Assembly: GCA_963788085.1 (NCBI GenBank) | Contig: CAWBFS010000012.1 | Location: 166,065-230,064, forward strand | From: AP-15 sp963788085 | GTDB taxonomy: Bacteria; Pseudomonadota; Alphaproteobacteria; ATCC43930; CGMCC-115725 | Length of the DNA: 64,000 nt | Direction of reading: 5' to 3' | Shown: in pieces, positions 9,853-18,193 of the stretch | Layout: each line of letters starts with the position of its first letter | Numbering within the stretch: the stretch's first letter is position 1 | Notes under the pieces: model-generated | Told to the model about the DNA's origin: nothing | What the model saw: the letters and a program-made list of their open reading frames with translations, nothing else | Databases searched by the model: none | Program-made: the position numbers and the translations under genes

Positions 9853-11049
9853 TCAAACCACGCCATCGTCGCGCAGCCGCCGTAGTTCTTCCGGCGCGAC
9901 GCCGCAAAGCTCGCTCAGCAAGGCTTCGGTGTGCTCGCCGAGCAATGGTGGGCGGCTGACCTCGGCCGGGGAATCCGACAGTTTGATCGGGCAGCCGACA
10001 GTCTTGTAGGAGCCGCGGGTCGGGTAATCGATATCGAGGATCATCTCGCGCGCTTTCAGATGCGGATCGGCGAGCACCTCGCCGGTGTCCTGGCAGGCGC
10101 CGCAAGGAACTCCCGCCTCGCCCAACAGCCGCATAACCTCGTTCTTGCTGCGTCTGCGCGTCCATTCGTCAATGATCGCATTCAGCGAGTCGCGGTTTTC
10201 CCAGCGCATCTCCGTCGTATTAAAGCGGGGATCGTCGGCCAATTCGGGCCGGCCCATCGCCTTCACCATCGCCGGCCACATCTGCTGCTGCGCGGTGATG
10301 AAGACATAGTCGTTCGGGCCGCCCGGAGCGCAGGGATAGGTCGTGCCCGGCACGCCCTGCCCCATCTGGTTGCCGCGCCGCGGCATCGCGTGGCCAAAGC
10401 GCTGGTGGTCGCGCAGGCTGACGCGGATCAGATTGACGACCGCGTCCTGCATCGACACCTCGACACACTGGCCGCGCCCGGAGTTGTGGCGCTGCTGCAA
10501 GGCCGCGAGGATACCGATCGCCATGTGCATGCCGGTGCCGGAATCGCCGATCGCCGGGACGACAAAAGTCGGCGGGTTCTCCGGGTAGCCGGTGACGCTC
10601 ATCGCCCCGCCCATCGCCTGGGCGACCGGCTCGAAGCTCTTGTAATTGGCATAGGGGCCGTAGCTGCCGAAGCCCTTGATCGTCGCGTAAATCAGGCGCG
10701 GGTTGATCTTGGAGAGTGTGTCCCAGCCGAGGCCGAGCCGGTCGAGCGCACCCGGGCTGAAATTCTCGACCAGCACGTCCGATTTCGCGATCAGCTCCTT
10801 GAACAGTTCCTTGCCCCGGCCGGTCTTTAGATTGAGCGTCAGGCTGCGCTTGTTGGCGTTGAACAGCAGGAAAAAGAGGCTGTCGCTGTCCTCCCGGTCG
10901 CGCATGTTGCGGCGGGCGATGTCGCCGCCCTTCGGCTCTTCGAGCTTGATCACATCGGCGCCGAGAAAGCCGAGGATCTGCGCGCAGGCGGGGCCCGCCT
11001 GGTTGTGGGTCATATCGATCACGCGAATGCCGGACAACGCCTTGTCCAT
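9853..11049 (-). CDS. CaiB/BaiF CoA-transferase, formyl-CoA transferase-like
   Basis: Intact 398-residue class III CoA-transferase. It starts MDKALSGIRVIDMTHNQAGP. PAIGDSGTGMHMAIGILAAL holds the predicted catalytic Asp. It is a paralogue of the 1147-2377 gene, sharing SPxxLLGEHT and PIKLSDSPAEV, but its glycine loop reads GNQMGQGVPG rather than GGGQPG, which suggests a different acid substrate. It is probably co-transcribed with the LLM oxidoreductase 22 bases upstream and the AMDase-like gene downstream. The name formyl-CoA transferase is family-level only. Confidence 0.85.
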   Translation of the reverse strand: MDKALSGIRVIDMTHNQAGPACAQILGFLGADVIKLEEPKGGDIARRNMRDREDSDSLFFLLFNANKRSLTLNLKTGRGKELFKELIAKSDVLVENFSPGALDRLGLGWDTLSKINPRLIYATIKGFGSYGPYANYKSFEPVAQAMGGAMSVTGYPENPPTFVVPAIGDSGTGMHMAIGILAALQQRHNSGRGQCVEVSMQDAVVNLIRVSLRDHQRFGHAMPRRGNQMGQGVPGTTYPCAPGGPNDYVFITAQQQMWPAMVKAMGRPELADDPRFNTTEMRWENRDSLNAIIDEWTRRRSKNEVMRLLGEAGVPCGACQDTGEVLADPHLKAREMILDIDYPTRGSYKTVGCPIKLSDSPAEVSRPPLLGEHTEALLSELCGVAPEELRRLRDDGVV

Positions 11050-11071
11050 GCTGATTCTCCCGATTAAAGGC

Positions 11072-11896
11072 CTAAAGAAAATCGCGGACGCGTTCGAGCT
11101 CGTCGAGCCTGCCGGCCGGAGAGACGACGAGAACCTCGTCGAAGCCGATTCGCTCGAGGCGCTTCAGCCGCTGGCGCGCGTCGTCGGGCAGACAGACCAG
11201 CGAGACCTTGGCGCGCTCGGCCAGGCTGCCGGCTTCGGCCTGGGCGCTGAGGTCGACGACGACATTGGCGAGGACGGCATTGGCGCCGCCGGCTTCGCGA
11301 TAGAGGCGCATGCCGTTTTCGAGATCCTCCCAGCTGCTGTAGAGGCCAGAGGCGATCCAGCCCTGGCACTGCTTTGCGGCATAGGTGATCCAGCGCGGGT
11401 TGCGCCAGGCGCCGAGCATTACAGGCGGCCCGCCCTCGCATCCGGGCCAGGGCGACAAGGCGCCGCCGTTGACCGGCTCGCCGCGCCAGGCGCGCCGCAT
11501 CATTTCCAGCGAGCTCATCAGGGTGCGAAAGCGCTGATCGTAGTTCGCGCCGAGGAGATCGAAATCGGCTTGCGTCGATCCGCTGCCCACGCCGAGCCGC
11601 AGGCGGCCGCCCGACACCGCCTGAACCGACTGCACGCGATGGGCGAGCTCGATCGGGTTGCGCAACGAGACCTGCAGGACGGCGGTGCCGAGCTCGACCC
11701 GCTCGGTCGCGGCGGACAGCACCCCAAGGGCGACCAGCGGGTCGAGAGTGGGCCTGCCGCGGCCGAGCGAGTTGGTGACCCAGATGCCGGGAAACCCCCG
11801 CCTTTCGATCCGGCGGGCGTAGTCGACGATACGGCCGAGCGGCCGATCGCGCGGCTCCGTGCCCGGACGCAAGAACGTCACGACGCTCAGTCGCAT
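11072..11896 (-). CDS. LLM-class flavin-dependent oxidoreductase
   Basis: Luciferase-like TIM-barrel oxidoreductase using FMN or F420, 274 residues. The start at 11896 (MRLSVVTFLRPGTEPRD) follows a good site, GAGAGGAGCC. Family features are GIWVTNSLGRGRPTLDPLVA near residue 40, TAVLQVSLRNPIELAHRVQS, and GRLRLGVGSGSTQADF, the flavin-phosphate loop. It is first in a probable three-gene minus-strand unit with the CoA-transferase and the AMDase-like protein, suggesting breakdown of a small organic acid. The substrate cannot be named. Confidence 0.83.
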   Translation of the reverse strand: MRLSVVTFLRPGTEPRDRPLGRIVDYARRIERRGFPGIWVTNSLGRGRPTLDPLVALGVLSAATERVELGTAVLQVSLRNPIELAHRVQSVQAVSGGRLRLGVGSGSTQADFDLLGANYDQRFRTLMSSLEMMRRAWRGEPVNGGALSPWPGCEGGPPVMLGAWRNPRWITYAAKQCQGWIASGLYSSWEDLENGMRLYREAGGANAVLANVVVDLSAQAEAGSLAERAKVSLVCLPDDARQRLKRLERIGFDEVLVVSPAGRLDELERVRDFL

Positions 11897-12066
11897 GGCT
11901 CCTCTCTCGACATCGTGTAGCTGGACAACAATGCATCGATCGTCGCCGTCCGCCAACTGCCTAATGGTTCGAGCGGCGGCTGCCGGCACCTCGGGTTTGC
12001 GCGCCGGCACGTCCCGCGGCATGCTCTCGCTGAAAGCCGCTCGACATATTTTCGGGACGGGGTGAA

Positions 12067-13345
12067 ATGGGCAGCAAGCGATCGGTGGGTGAAGCGCCGG
12101 AATTAGCCGCGGGAAACGGGCTCTTGGATCGGCGGGCGCTGCTCGCCGCCGGAGCAACCTTGGGCGGCGCGGGGGTGATCGCTGCTCGACCTGCGTTTGG
12201 CGCCGCGGAACTCTCGGTCGAGCCGTGGATGACGGAGCCGGGCTCGCCTTTTACCGGTTACGGGCAGCCTTCGAGGTTTGAAGCGAAGGTCGTCAGGACG
12301 TTTGCGAGTGCGCCGGGCACGACGGGTACCGGTTCCTCGCGCACGCCGCTGCAGCGGCTGAACGGCACGATCACCCCGAGCGGCCTCCACTTCGAGCGCC
12401 ACCATTCCGGCATTCCGGATATCGATCCGGATGCCCACCGGCTGCTGATCCATGGCCTCGTCAAACGGCCGCTCGTTTTCACCCTGGAGGCGCTCGCCCG
12501 ATATCCGATGGAGACGCGCATCGCCTTCATCGAATGCGGCGGCAATACCGGCGCGCTCTATCAGAAGGAGCCGGCCCAGCTCGATTTGCAAGCCAGCCAC
12601 GGCCTCCTATCCTGCGCCGAGTGGACGGGTGTCAGGCTCGCGCTCCTGCTCGAGGAAGCGGGAGTCGAGCCGCAAGCGGAGTGGTTCCTCGCCGAAGGCG
12701 CCGATGCTGCCGGCATGAGCCGCAGCGTCCCGATAAAGGCGGTGGACGAAGCTTTGGTCGCGCTCTACCAGAACGGCGAGCGCGTCCGGCCGTCGAACGG
12801 CTATCCGCTGCGGCTGCTGTTGCCGGGCTATGAAGGCAACATGAACGTCAAATGGCTGCGGCGGATCAAAATCACCGCAGGCCCGACCATGACAAAGGAC
12901 GAGACCTCCAAATATACGATCCTGTTGCCCAGCGGTAAGTCGTTGCAATTCGTCTTCCCGATCGAAACTAAATCGGTGATCACGCAGCCCTCGCCGGGTT
13001 TGAACATGAAGGGCGCCGGCCTTTACGAGATCTCGGGACTCGCCTGGTCGGGTTACGGCCAAATCACCCGGGTCGAGGTCTCCGCTGACGGCGGAAAAAG
13101 CTGGGCCCCGGCGGCCCTGCAGGAGCCGGTCTTGCCAAAGGCGCTGACCCGGTTCCGCATGCCGCTGGCGCTGGGATGGCGGCCCGGCGGTGTTGCAGAG
13201 CCGCGCTACGGACGCCTCCGGCTATGTCCAACCGACGCGTGCGGCGTTGATCGCCGAACGCGGCGCCAAGACATTTTATCACTTCAACGGCATCACCAGC
13301 TGGGCGATCGGCGAGCACGGGGAGGTCCGGCATGTCTATGCTTAG
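12067..13345 (+). CDS. soxC: sulfite dehydrogenase molybdopterin subunit, SoxC-like (frameshift near C-terminus)
   Basis: Periplasmic molybdenum enzyme of the sulfite oxidase family. The N-terminus has a Tat-type signal (LLDRRALLAAGATLGGAGV) ending near AFGA. IAFIECGGNTGALY carries the Mo-binding Cys. WTGVRLALLLEEAGV and PGYEGNMNVKWLRRIK are typical of SoxC. A frame change near 13165 moves the last ~55 residues to another frame; read that way they continue DGGPAVLQSRATDASGY to HGEVRHVYA, stopping at 13343-13345. The cytochrome gene overlaps the end by 14 bases. No soxXYZAB genes are nearby. Confidence 0.88.
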
Positions 13346-13859
13346 GCATTTGAGCGCCGCTTCGGCCTTGTTCTTCTTGTCGACCGCAGCGCTCGCCGAG
13401 ACGCCCGAGCTGGGGCAACCCGTAACATCGGAGGAAATCGCGGTATGGGACATCAGCATCGGCCCCGATGGCGCCGGTCTGCCGCCCGGCGGCGGCACCC
13501 CGCGACAAGGCGAGGCAGTCTATGCCGCAAAGTGCCTCGGCTGCCACGGCGAGAAGGGGGCGGGAAAGCCCAACGACCAGCTGGTCGGCGGGATCGGCAC
13601 ATTGACCGGCGACCAGCCGGCCGTGAAGACCGTGGGCAGCTTCTGGCCCTACGCAACGACCTTGTTCGACTATGTGCGCCGCGCAATGCCGGCGAATGCG
13701 CCGAGATCGCTGAGCAATGACGAGGTCTACGCGGTTTGCGCCTACATTCTCGAGCTCAACGGCATCATCGGCGAGAGTGCGGTCATGAATGCGCAGACCT
13801 TGGCAAAGGTCCAGATGCCGAACCGCGAAGGCTTCGTGCCTTTCTCTAGACAGAAATAG
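13332..13859 (+). CDS. soxD: monoheme c-type cytochrome, sulfite dehydrogenase subunit
   Basis: Electron acceptor partner of the molybdenum subunit. It is 175 residues with a cleavable signal peptide ending ALA-ETPELG near residue 22. One heme site, CLGCH, is seen, with a later Met-containing segment (RRAMPANAPRSLSNDEVYAV) likely giving the sixth ligand. It is shorter than the diheme SoxD of Paracoccus and resembles the single-heme partners found with SoxC in many alphaproteobacteria. Its start lies inside the soxC end, so the two are translationally coupled. Confidence 0.85.
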   Translation: MSMLRHLSAASALFFLSTAALAETPELGQPVTSEEIAVWDISIGPDGAGLPPGGGTPRQGEAVYAAKCLGCHGEKGAGKPNDQLVGGIGTLTGDQPAVKTVGSFWPYATTLFDYVRRAMPANAPRSLSNDEVYAVCAYILELNGIIGESAVMNAQTLAKVQMPNREGFVPFSRQK

Positions 13860-13876
13860 GTGCGCTCTTTCCGGTT

Positions 13877-14971
13877 ATGAAATTTCACTTCACTCCGGTC
13901 TCGATTACCACCCGCAGGAAGTTGGCCTCGATCCTATTGGCCGTTGCGATCTTTGCGCTGCTTGCCGGGCTGGTGAGCACCGCCAACGGACGCCCGGCCG
14001 TCTTTGCCGTTCTCAACGCCATCCTTGTCGGTGCGGCGGTCGGCCTCTTTGAAGAATTTTATGTACAGAGCCTCCGCGGCCGTTGGATCCGCAATATTCA
14101 CCCGCTGCGTGCGATCGCGATCTATACGGTCGTGGTGGTCCTAATTTTCGTTGTAGTCATCAATTTAACCCATCTGCTGCTGTGGCCTTTCTACCGATTG
14201 CCGGTACCGTATGGCCGGATGCCGTTTGTGATCCCGGTGGTGATCGCATTTTCGGTCATCGGAATCGTCGTGATGAGAACCGCTCATTTCATCGGTATCG
14301 ACACTCTGTTTCATCTGACGGTCGGCACTTATCATCGGCCGGTGGTCGAGGAGAAGGTCCTGCTGTTTCTCGACATCAACAATTCCACGGGGATCGCCGA
14401 GCGACTGGGCGCGATTCAGACGAAATCCCTGGTGGGTAAGTTTCTTTTCGATGTCTCGAAGCCGATCACCGATCATGGAGGTGAGATTTATTTGTACAAG
14501 GGTGACGGGCTGATCGCATTGTGGGATTGGCGCGAAGCGGTCAAAGAAGACAGGATCTTGCGGGCGATCGATGCTGTGTTTGCGACGATCGCGCGGGAGC
14601 AACGGGAATTCTTGGAGCAGTTCGGCATCGTTCCGCGCTTCCGGATCGGCGTTCATGGCGGCGAGGTCGTCGTCAGCGAGCAGGGCGACACGAAGCGGGC
14701 CATCGGGGTCTACGGGGCCACGATCAATATCGCGGCCCGAATGGAGGAGGCGGCAAAAGCGCACAATGTTTCGTGTGCGGTTTCCGGCGATGTCGCGACC
14801 GCCCTCGTCGACGATGACGGCCGATTGCGCCCGATCGCAACCGAAAAAGTCAGAGGAAGCGCCGTTGAAATCCCGATTTTCGAATATCGTGCCGCAGGCG
14901 AGGGTTGCAGCGCTAACACAGCGGCTTCGCGAAATGCTTCTTGGGCGCGGCCGATAAAAGCAGCACGATGA
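13877..14971 (+). CDS. membrane-bound class III adenylate/guanylate cyclase
   Basis: 364-residue cyclase with four predicted N-terminal transmembrane helices (about residues 15-35, 42-60, 75-98, 112-132) and a cytoplasmic catalytic domain. LLFLDINNSTGIAERLG and LYKGDGLIALW supply the metal-binding Asp pair; GATINIAARMEE has the Asn/Arg pair. The position usually deciding adenine versus guanine lies in AIGVYGATINI, which lacks the Asp seen in the first cyclase, so nucleotide choice is uncertain. It starts 17 bases after the cytochrome gene, suggesting co-transcription with soxCD. Confidence 0.87.
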   Translation: MKFHFTPVSITTRRKLASILLAVAIFALLAGLVSTANGRPAVFAVLNAILVGAAVGLFEEFYVQSLRGRWIRNIHPLRAIAIYTVVVVLIFVVVINLTHLLLWPFYRLPVPYGRMPFVIPVVIAFSVIGIVVMRTAHFIGIDTLFHLTVGTYHRPVVEEKVLLFLDINNSTGIAERLGAIQTKSLVGKFLFDVSKPITDHGGEIYLYKGDGLIALWDWREAVKEDRILRAIDAVFATIAREQREFLEQFGIVPRFRIGVHGGEVVVSEQGDTKRAIGVYGATINIAARMEEAAKAHNVSCAVSGDVATALVDDDGRLRPIATEKVRGSAVEIPIFEYRAAGEGCSANTAASRNASWARPIKAAR

Positions 14972-14984
14972 AAGGGAGGCTCAA

Positions 14985-15983
14985 ATGATCGACAGACGCC
15001 GTGCGTTGCAACTCGCCATCGCGGCTGCGCTTCTCGACCCGATCGGGGTTGGCGCGAGAGCGGCGGATCAAAAGATGGTCTTCAAGGCGTCGGACGTGCA
15101 CCCAGAAGGCTATCCGACCGTCCAGGCGGTCGAGAATATGGGGAAAAAGCTCGAAGCGGCGACCGGCGGGCGGCTCAGCATCCAGATGTATGCCTCGATG
15201 CAGTTGGGCGGCGAGAAGGAGGCGATCGAGCAGGCGCAAGTCGGCGCCCTGCAGCTCGCCAGGGTCAGTGTCGGGGCATTGGGGCCGGTCGTCGACGACC
15301 TCAACGTCTTCAACCTGCCGTTCCTGTTTCGCAGCACCGAACACATGGAGAGGGTGATCGACGGCCCGATCGGCCAGGAGCTGCTCGACAAAGTCAGCAA
15401 CAACCCCAATACCCGCCTGATCGGCCTCGCCTGGATGGATGCGGGCGCGCGCAGCGTCTATGACACAAAAAGGCCCATCAAAAGCATTGATGATCTGAAG
15501 GGTCTGAAGGTGCGCGTCATGGGCAACCCGATGTTCGTCGACATGATGAACGCGCTCGGCGGCAATGGCGTCGCGATGGGCTACGATCAGGTATTCAGCG
15601 CATTGCAGACCGGCGTCGTCGACGGCGCCGAGAACAACCCGCCGAGCTTTGTCTTCGACAACCATTACCAGGTCGCCAAGTACTACACCCTGACCGAGCA
15701 CCTTATCGTGCCCGAGATCCTGGTGTTCTCGCGCGCGACCTGGGACAACCTCTCGAAAGACGACCAGGCGCTGATCAAGAAACTGGCCCGCGAGGCGCAG
15801 CTGGACGAGCGCCAGCTATGGAAGAAAGTCGAAGACGAGGCCATGGCCAAGATGAAGGCTTCCGGCATCGAAATCGACACGGTTCCCGACAAGACCCCGT
15901 TCCAAGCCGCGGTAAAACCGGTCTGGGACAAATACGGCGCCAAATACGGCGAGCTGATCAAGCGCATCCAGGCTGTCAACTGA
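14985..15983 (+). CDS. dctP: TRAP transporter substrate-binding protein, DctP family
   Basis: Periplasmic receptor for a carboxylate, 332 residues. The signal contains MIDRRRALQLAIAAALL and ends near ARAAD. Family landmarks are SMQLGGEKEAIEQ, the carboxylate-contacting Arg region KGLKVRVMGNPMF, and GVVDGAENNPPSF. It follows the cyclase gene by 13 bases and precedes the membrane subunits, with a GC-rich repeat between dctP and dctQ. The ligand is unknown. Confidence 0.92.
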   Translation: MIDRRRALQLAIAAALLDPIGVGARAADQKMVFKASDVHPEGYPTVQAVENMGKKLEAATGGRLSIQMYASMQLGGEKEAIEQAQVGALQLARVSVGALGPVVDDLNVFNLPFLFRSTEHMERVIDGPIGQELLDKVSNNPNTRLIGLAWMDAGARSVYDTKRPIKSIDDLKGLKVRVMGNPMFVDMMNALGGNGVAMGYDQVFSALQTGVVDGAENNPPSFVFDNHYQVAKYYTLTEHLIVPEILVFSRATWDNLSKDDQALIKKLAREAQLDERQLWKKVEDEAMAKMKASGIEIDTVPDKTPFQAAVKPVWDKYGAKYGELIKRIQAVN

Positions 15984-16005
15984 TCCTTGGTCAATGCGCC
16001 GCCCG

Positions 16006-16124
16006 GCCCCTCACCCTCCCGCTGCGCGAAGTCCTTCCTCGCCCCGCTTCGCCCCCACCCTTCCCTCCCCCGCAAGCGGGAGAGGGTTAGGGAGGGGGCC
16101 GGTAGAGGGCTGGGGTGAGGGGCC
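16006..16124. repeat. dispersed GC-rich intergenic palindromic repeat, copy 3
   Basis: Palindrome with outer arms GGCCCCTCACCCTCCC and GGGGTGAGGGGCC and an inner hairpin CCCTCCCCCGCAAGCGGGAG. It separates dctP from dctQ and could lower expression of the membrane subunits relative to the binding protein. Confidence 0.8.
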
Positions 16125-16137
16125 AATTCGTCGAGCT

Positions 16138-16614
16138 ATGCACGCGCTCTACCGTTTTTGCGTCATTGTCGCCGGAGGAGCCTTGGTGCTGATCTCGGCG
16201 GTGATCCCGTGGGGTGTATTCACCCGCTACGTGCTCAACAGCGCCGCGTCCTGGCCCGAGCCGTTGGCGATCTTGTTGACGATCGTCCTGACATTCTTTG
16301 GTGCGGCGGCCTGCTACCGCGCCGGCACGCATATGAGCGTCTCGGTGTTGGTTCGGGCCATGTCGCCGCCATTGCGGCGGGTCGTCGAGCCGTTTGCCGA
16401 GGCGCTCGTGGCGCTGGTCAGCTTGTTCATGGTGATCTGGGGTGCACGATTGGTCGGCACGACCTGGCACCAGTCGATTGCCGAGTTTCCTGCATTGTCG
16501 GTCGGGGTCACTTATCTGCCAATTCCGGTGGGCGGCGCCATCACCCTGCTCTTCGTCGCCGAGCGACTGCTGATCGGACGCCCGCCGCAGGCCGGCGAAC
16601 GGGCGTCGCACTGA
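16138..16614 (+). CDS. dctQ: TRAP transporter small membrane subunit DctQ
   Basis: 158-residue four-helix membrane protein, the small subunit of a TRAP transporter. FTRYVLNSAASWPEPLAILL matches the conserved second-helix region (TRYVLN..W.EE). The start at 16138 was chosen because it directly precedes the first helix and lies just after the repeat; the reading frame is open further upstream but only through repeat sequence. dctM begins 21 bases downstream. Confidence 0.88.
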   Translation: MHALYRFCVIVAGGALVLISAVIPWGVFTRYVLNSAASWPEPLAILLTIVLTFFGAAACYRAGTHMSVSVLVRAMSPPLRRVVEPFAEALVALVSLFMVIWGARLVGTTWHQSIAEFPALSVGVTYLPIPVGGAITLLFVAERLLIGRPPQAGERASH

Positions 16615-16635
16615 CGCCCACCGGAGACTGGGCGG

Positions 16636-17925
16636 ATGGAAATCCTGATCGTCGTCGGGACCCTTCTCGTCTGCTTTGCTCTCGGCGTGCCGATCGCATA
16701 TGCGCTCGGCCTCGGAGCGCTCGCCGGGGCCTACTGGATCGGCATCCCGCTCGAGGCGGTGATGCTCCAGGTGTCCAGCGGCGTCAGCAAATTCGCGATG
16801 CTGACGATCCCGTTCTTTGTGCTGGCCGGCGCGATCATGGCCGAGGGCGGCATGGCGCGCCGCCTGGTGGCCTTCGCCAATGTGCTGGTCGGGCTGGTCC
16901 GCATCCGCGGCGGGTTATCGGCGGTCAATGTCCTTGCTACGACATTCCTCAGCGGCATATCCGGTTCGGCGGTCGCCGACACCTCGGCGATCGGGTCGGT
17001 GATGATCCCGCAGATGGAACGGACCGGATACCCGCGCGTCTTCGCCACCAATGTGACGATCAGCGCTTCGGTGCAGGCGCTGCTCGTGCCGCCGAGCCAC
17101 AATGCAGTCATCTATTCGCTCGCCACCGGCGGCACGATCTCGATCATCAGCCTCTTCATGGCGGGGGTGATGCCGGGCCTGTTGCTCGGCGCCTCCCTCG
17201 TTGTGTTGTGCCTGGTGCTGGCCTATCGCAACGGCCATCCGCGCGGCGAGACCGTGCCGTTGCGCGCGGCTGTCAAGATCGCCATCGACGCCCTCTGGGG
17301 TCTCGTGACGTTGGCGATCATCCTCGGCGGCATTCTCGGCGGCATCTTCACCGCGATCGAGGCGGGCGCCGTCGCCTGCATCTGGGCGTTCTTCGTGACG
17401 ATGTTCATCTATCGCGACTATCGCTGGCGCGACCTGCCGGAACTGATCCACCGCACGATGCGCACGGTGGCGATGGTCATGACCCTGATCGCCTTCGCGT
17501 CCAGCGTCGGCTACGTGATGGCGCTGATGCAGGTGCCGGCGCGGGTCACGGCATTGTTGCTGACCCTGTCGAGCGACAAGAACGTGATCCTGTTACTGAT
17601 CAACATTCTCTTGCTCGTGCTCGGGTGCCTGCTGGACATGGCGCCGTCAATCTTGATCGTCACGCCGATCCTGTTGCCGGTAGTCATGAAATTCGGCGTC
17701 GATCCGGTGCATTTCGGCATGATCATGCTGCTCAATCTCGGGATCGGGTTGTGCCATCCTCCGGTCGGCGCGATCCTCTTTGTCGGCTGCGCCGTCGGCC
17801 GCGTGACGATCGAGCAGGTCGTGCGCGAAATCTGGCCGTTTTACGGGGTGATGTTCTTCGTGCTGATGCTGGTTACTTATATTCCGTCTGTCTCATTATG
17901 GTTGCCGCGGATGCTCGGGTTGTGA
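16636..17925 (+). CDS. dctM: TRAP transporter large permease DctM
   Basis: 429-residue Na+-coupled permease with about a dozen transmembrane helices. Typical DctM segments are FFVLAGAIMAEGGMARRLV, FLSGISGSAVADTSAIGSVM, and VPPSHNAVIYSLATGG. The length is standard. It ends the dctPQM operon; a three-hairpin element with a perfect terminator stem follows within 170 bases. Confidence 0.93.
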   Translation: MEILIVVGTLLVCFALGVPIAYALGLGALAGAYWIGIPLEAVMLQVSSGVSKFAMLTIPFFVLAGAIMAEGGMARRLVAFANVLVGLVRIRGGLSAVNVLATTFLSGISGSAVADTSAIGSVMIPQMERTGYPRVFATNVTISASVQALLVPPSHNAVIYSLATGGTISIISLFMAGVMPGLLLGASLVVLCLVLAYRNGHPRGETVPLRAAVKIAIDALWGLVTLAIILGGILGGIFTAIEAGAVACIWAFFVTMFIYRDYRWRDLPELIHRTMRTVAMVMTLIAFASSVGYVMALMQVPARVTALLLTLSSDKNVILLLINILLLVLGCLLDMAPSILIVTPILLPVVMKFGVDPVHFGMIMLLNLGIGLCHPPVGAILFVGCAVGRVTIEQVVREIWPFYGVMFFVLMLVTYIPSVSLWLPRMLGL

Positions 17926-17987
17926 GGTGTACCCAATTCGTAGTTAATTTGGTCGATTTGGAATTGCTATTTCGGTAGAATATCGGC

Positions 17988-18093
17988 ATTTTGATGGCGG
18001 CATCGTTATGTCCCCCAACGATGCGGATTGGCCTGTTGGACCGGCACACCGGCAGGCCACAGAAGCCCCGGTCTTCCCCGACCGGGGCTTTTC
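17988..18093 (+). ncRNA. candidate small RNA: three consecutive hairpins ending in a terminator
   Basis: Between dctM and the esterase gene lie three adjacent stems. Hairpin 1 is a perfect 8-bp stem (GCATCGTT/AACGATGC, 18000-18024) with loop ATGTCCCCC. Hairpin 2 has TGGCCTG/CAGGCCA (18029-18059) with an inner CCGG/CCGG pair. Hairpin 3 is a perfect 11-bp terminator stem with loop TTCCCC. A -10-like TAGAAT is at 17976-17981, placing a start near 17988. The C-rich loops resemble small RNAs of alphaproteobacteria that pair with ribosome-binding sites, but I cannot assign a family. It may instead be only the operon's 3' end. Confidence 0.5.
18063..18092 (+). terminator. intrinsic terminator after dctM / candidate small RNA
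   Basis: Perfect 11-bp stem AAGCCCCGGTC/GACCGGGGCTT with a six-base loop, followed by a short T run. The stem supplies its own A/T flanks, so it may work in both directions. Confidence 0.85.
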
Positions 18094-18108
18094 TGCGTCT
18101 GCCGCACG

Positions 18109-18138
18109 GATGGTCTGGTGCACGATGGTCTGGTGCAC
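18109..18138. repeat. tandem duplication of a 15-base unit upstream of the esterase gene
   Basis: Two perfect head-to-tail copies of GATGGTCTGGTGCAC, ending 55 bases before the esterase start. GTGCAC within each copy is palindromic. It may be an operator or a simple slippage duplication. Confidence 0.7.
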
Positions 18139-18193
18139 GGGGCCGCCCGGTCCTTAAAATGACAAAGTCGATCCTTTTTGAGAGGAGCCCTTG

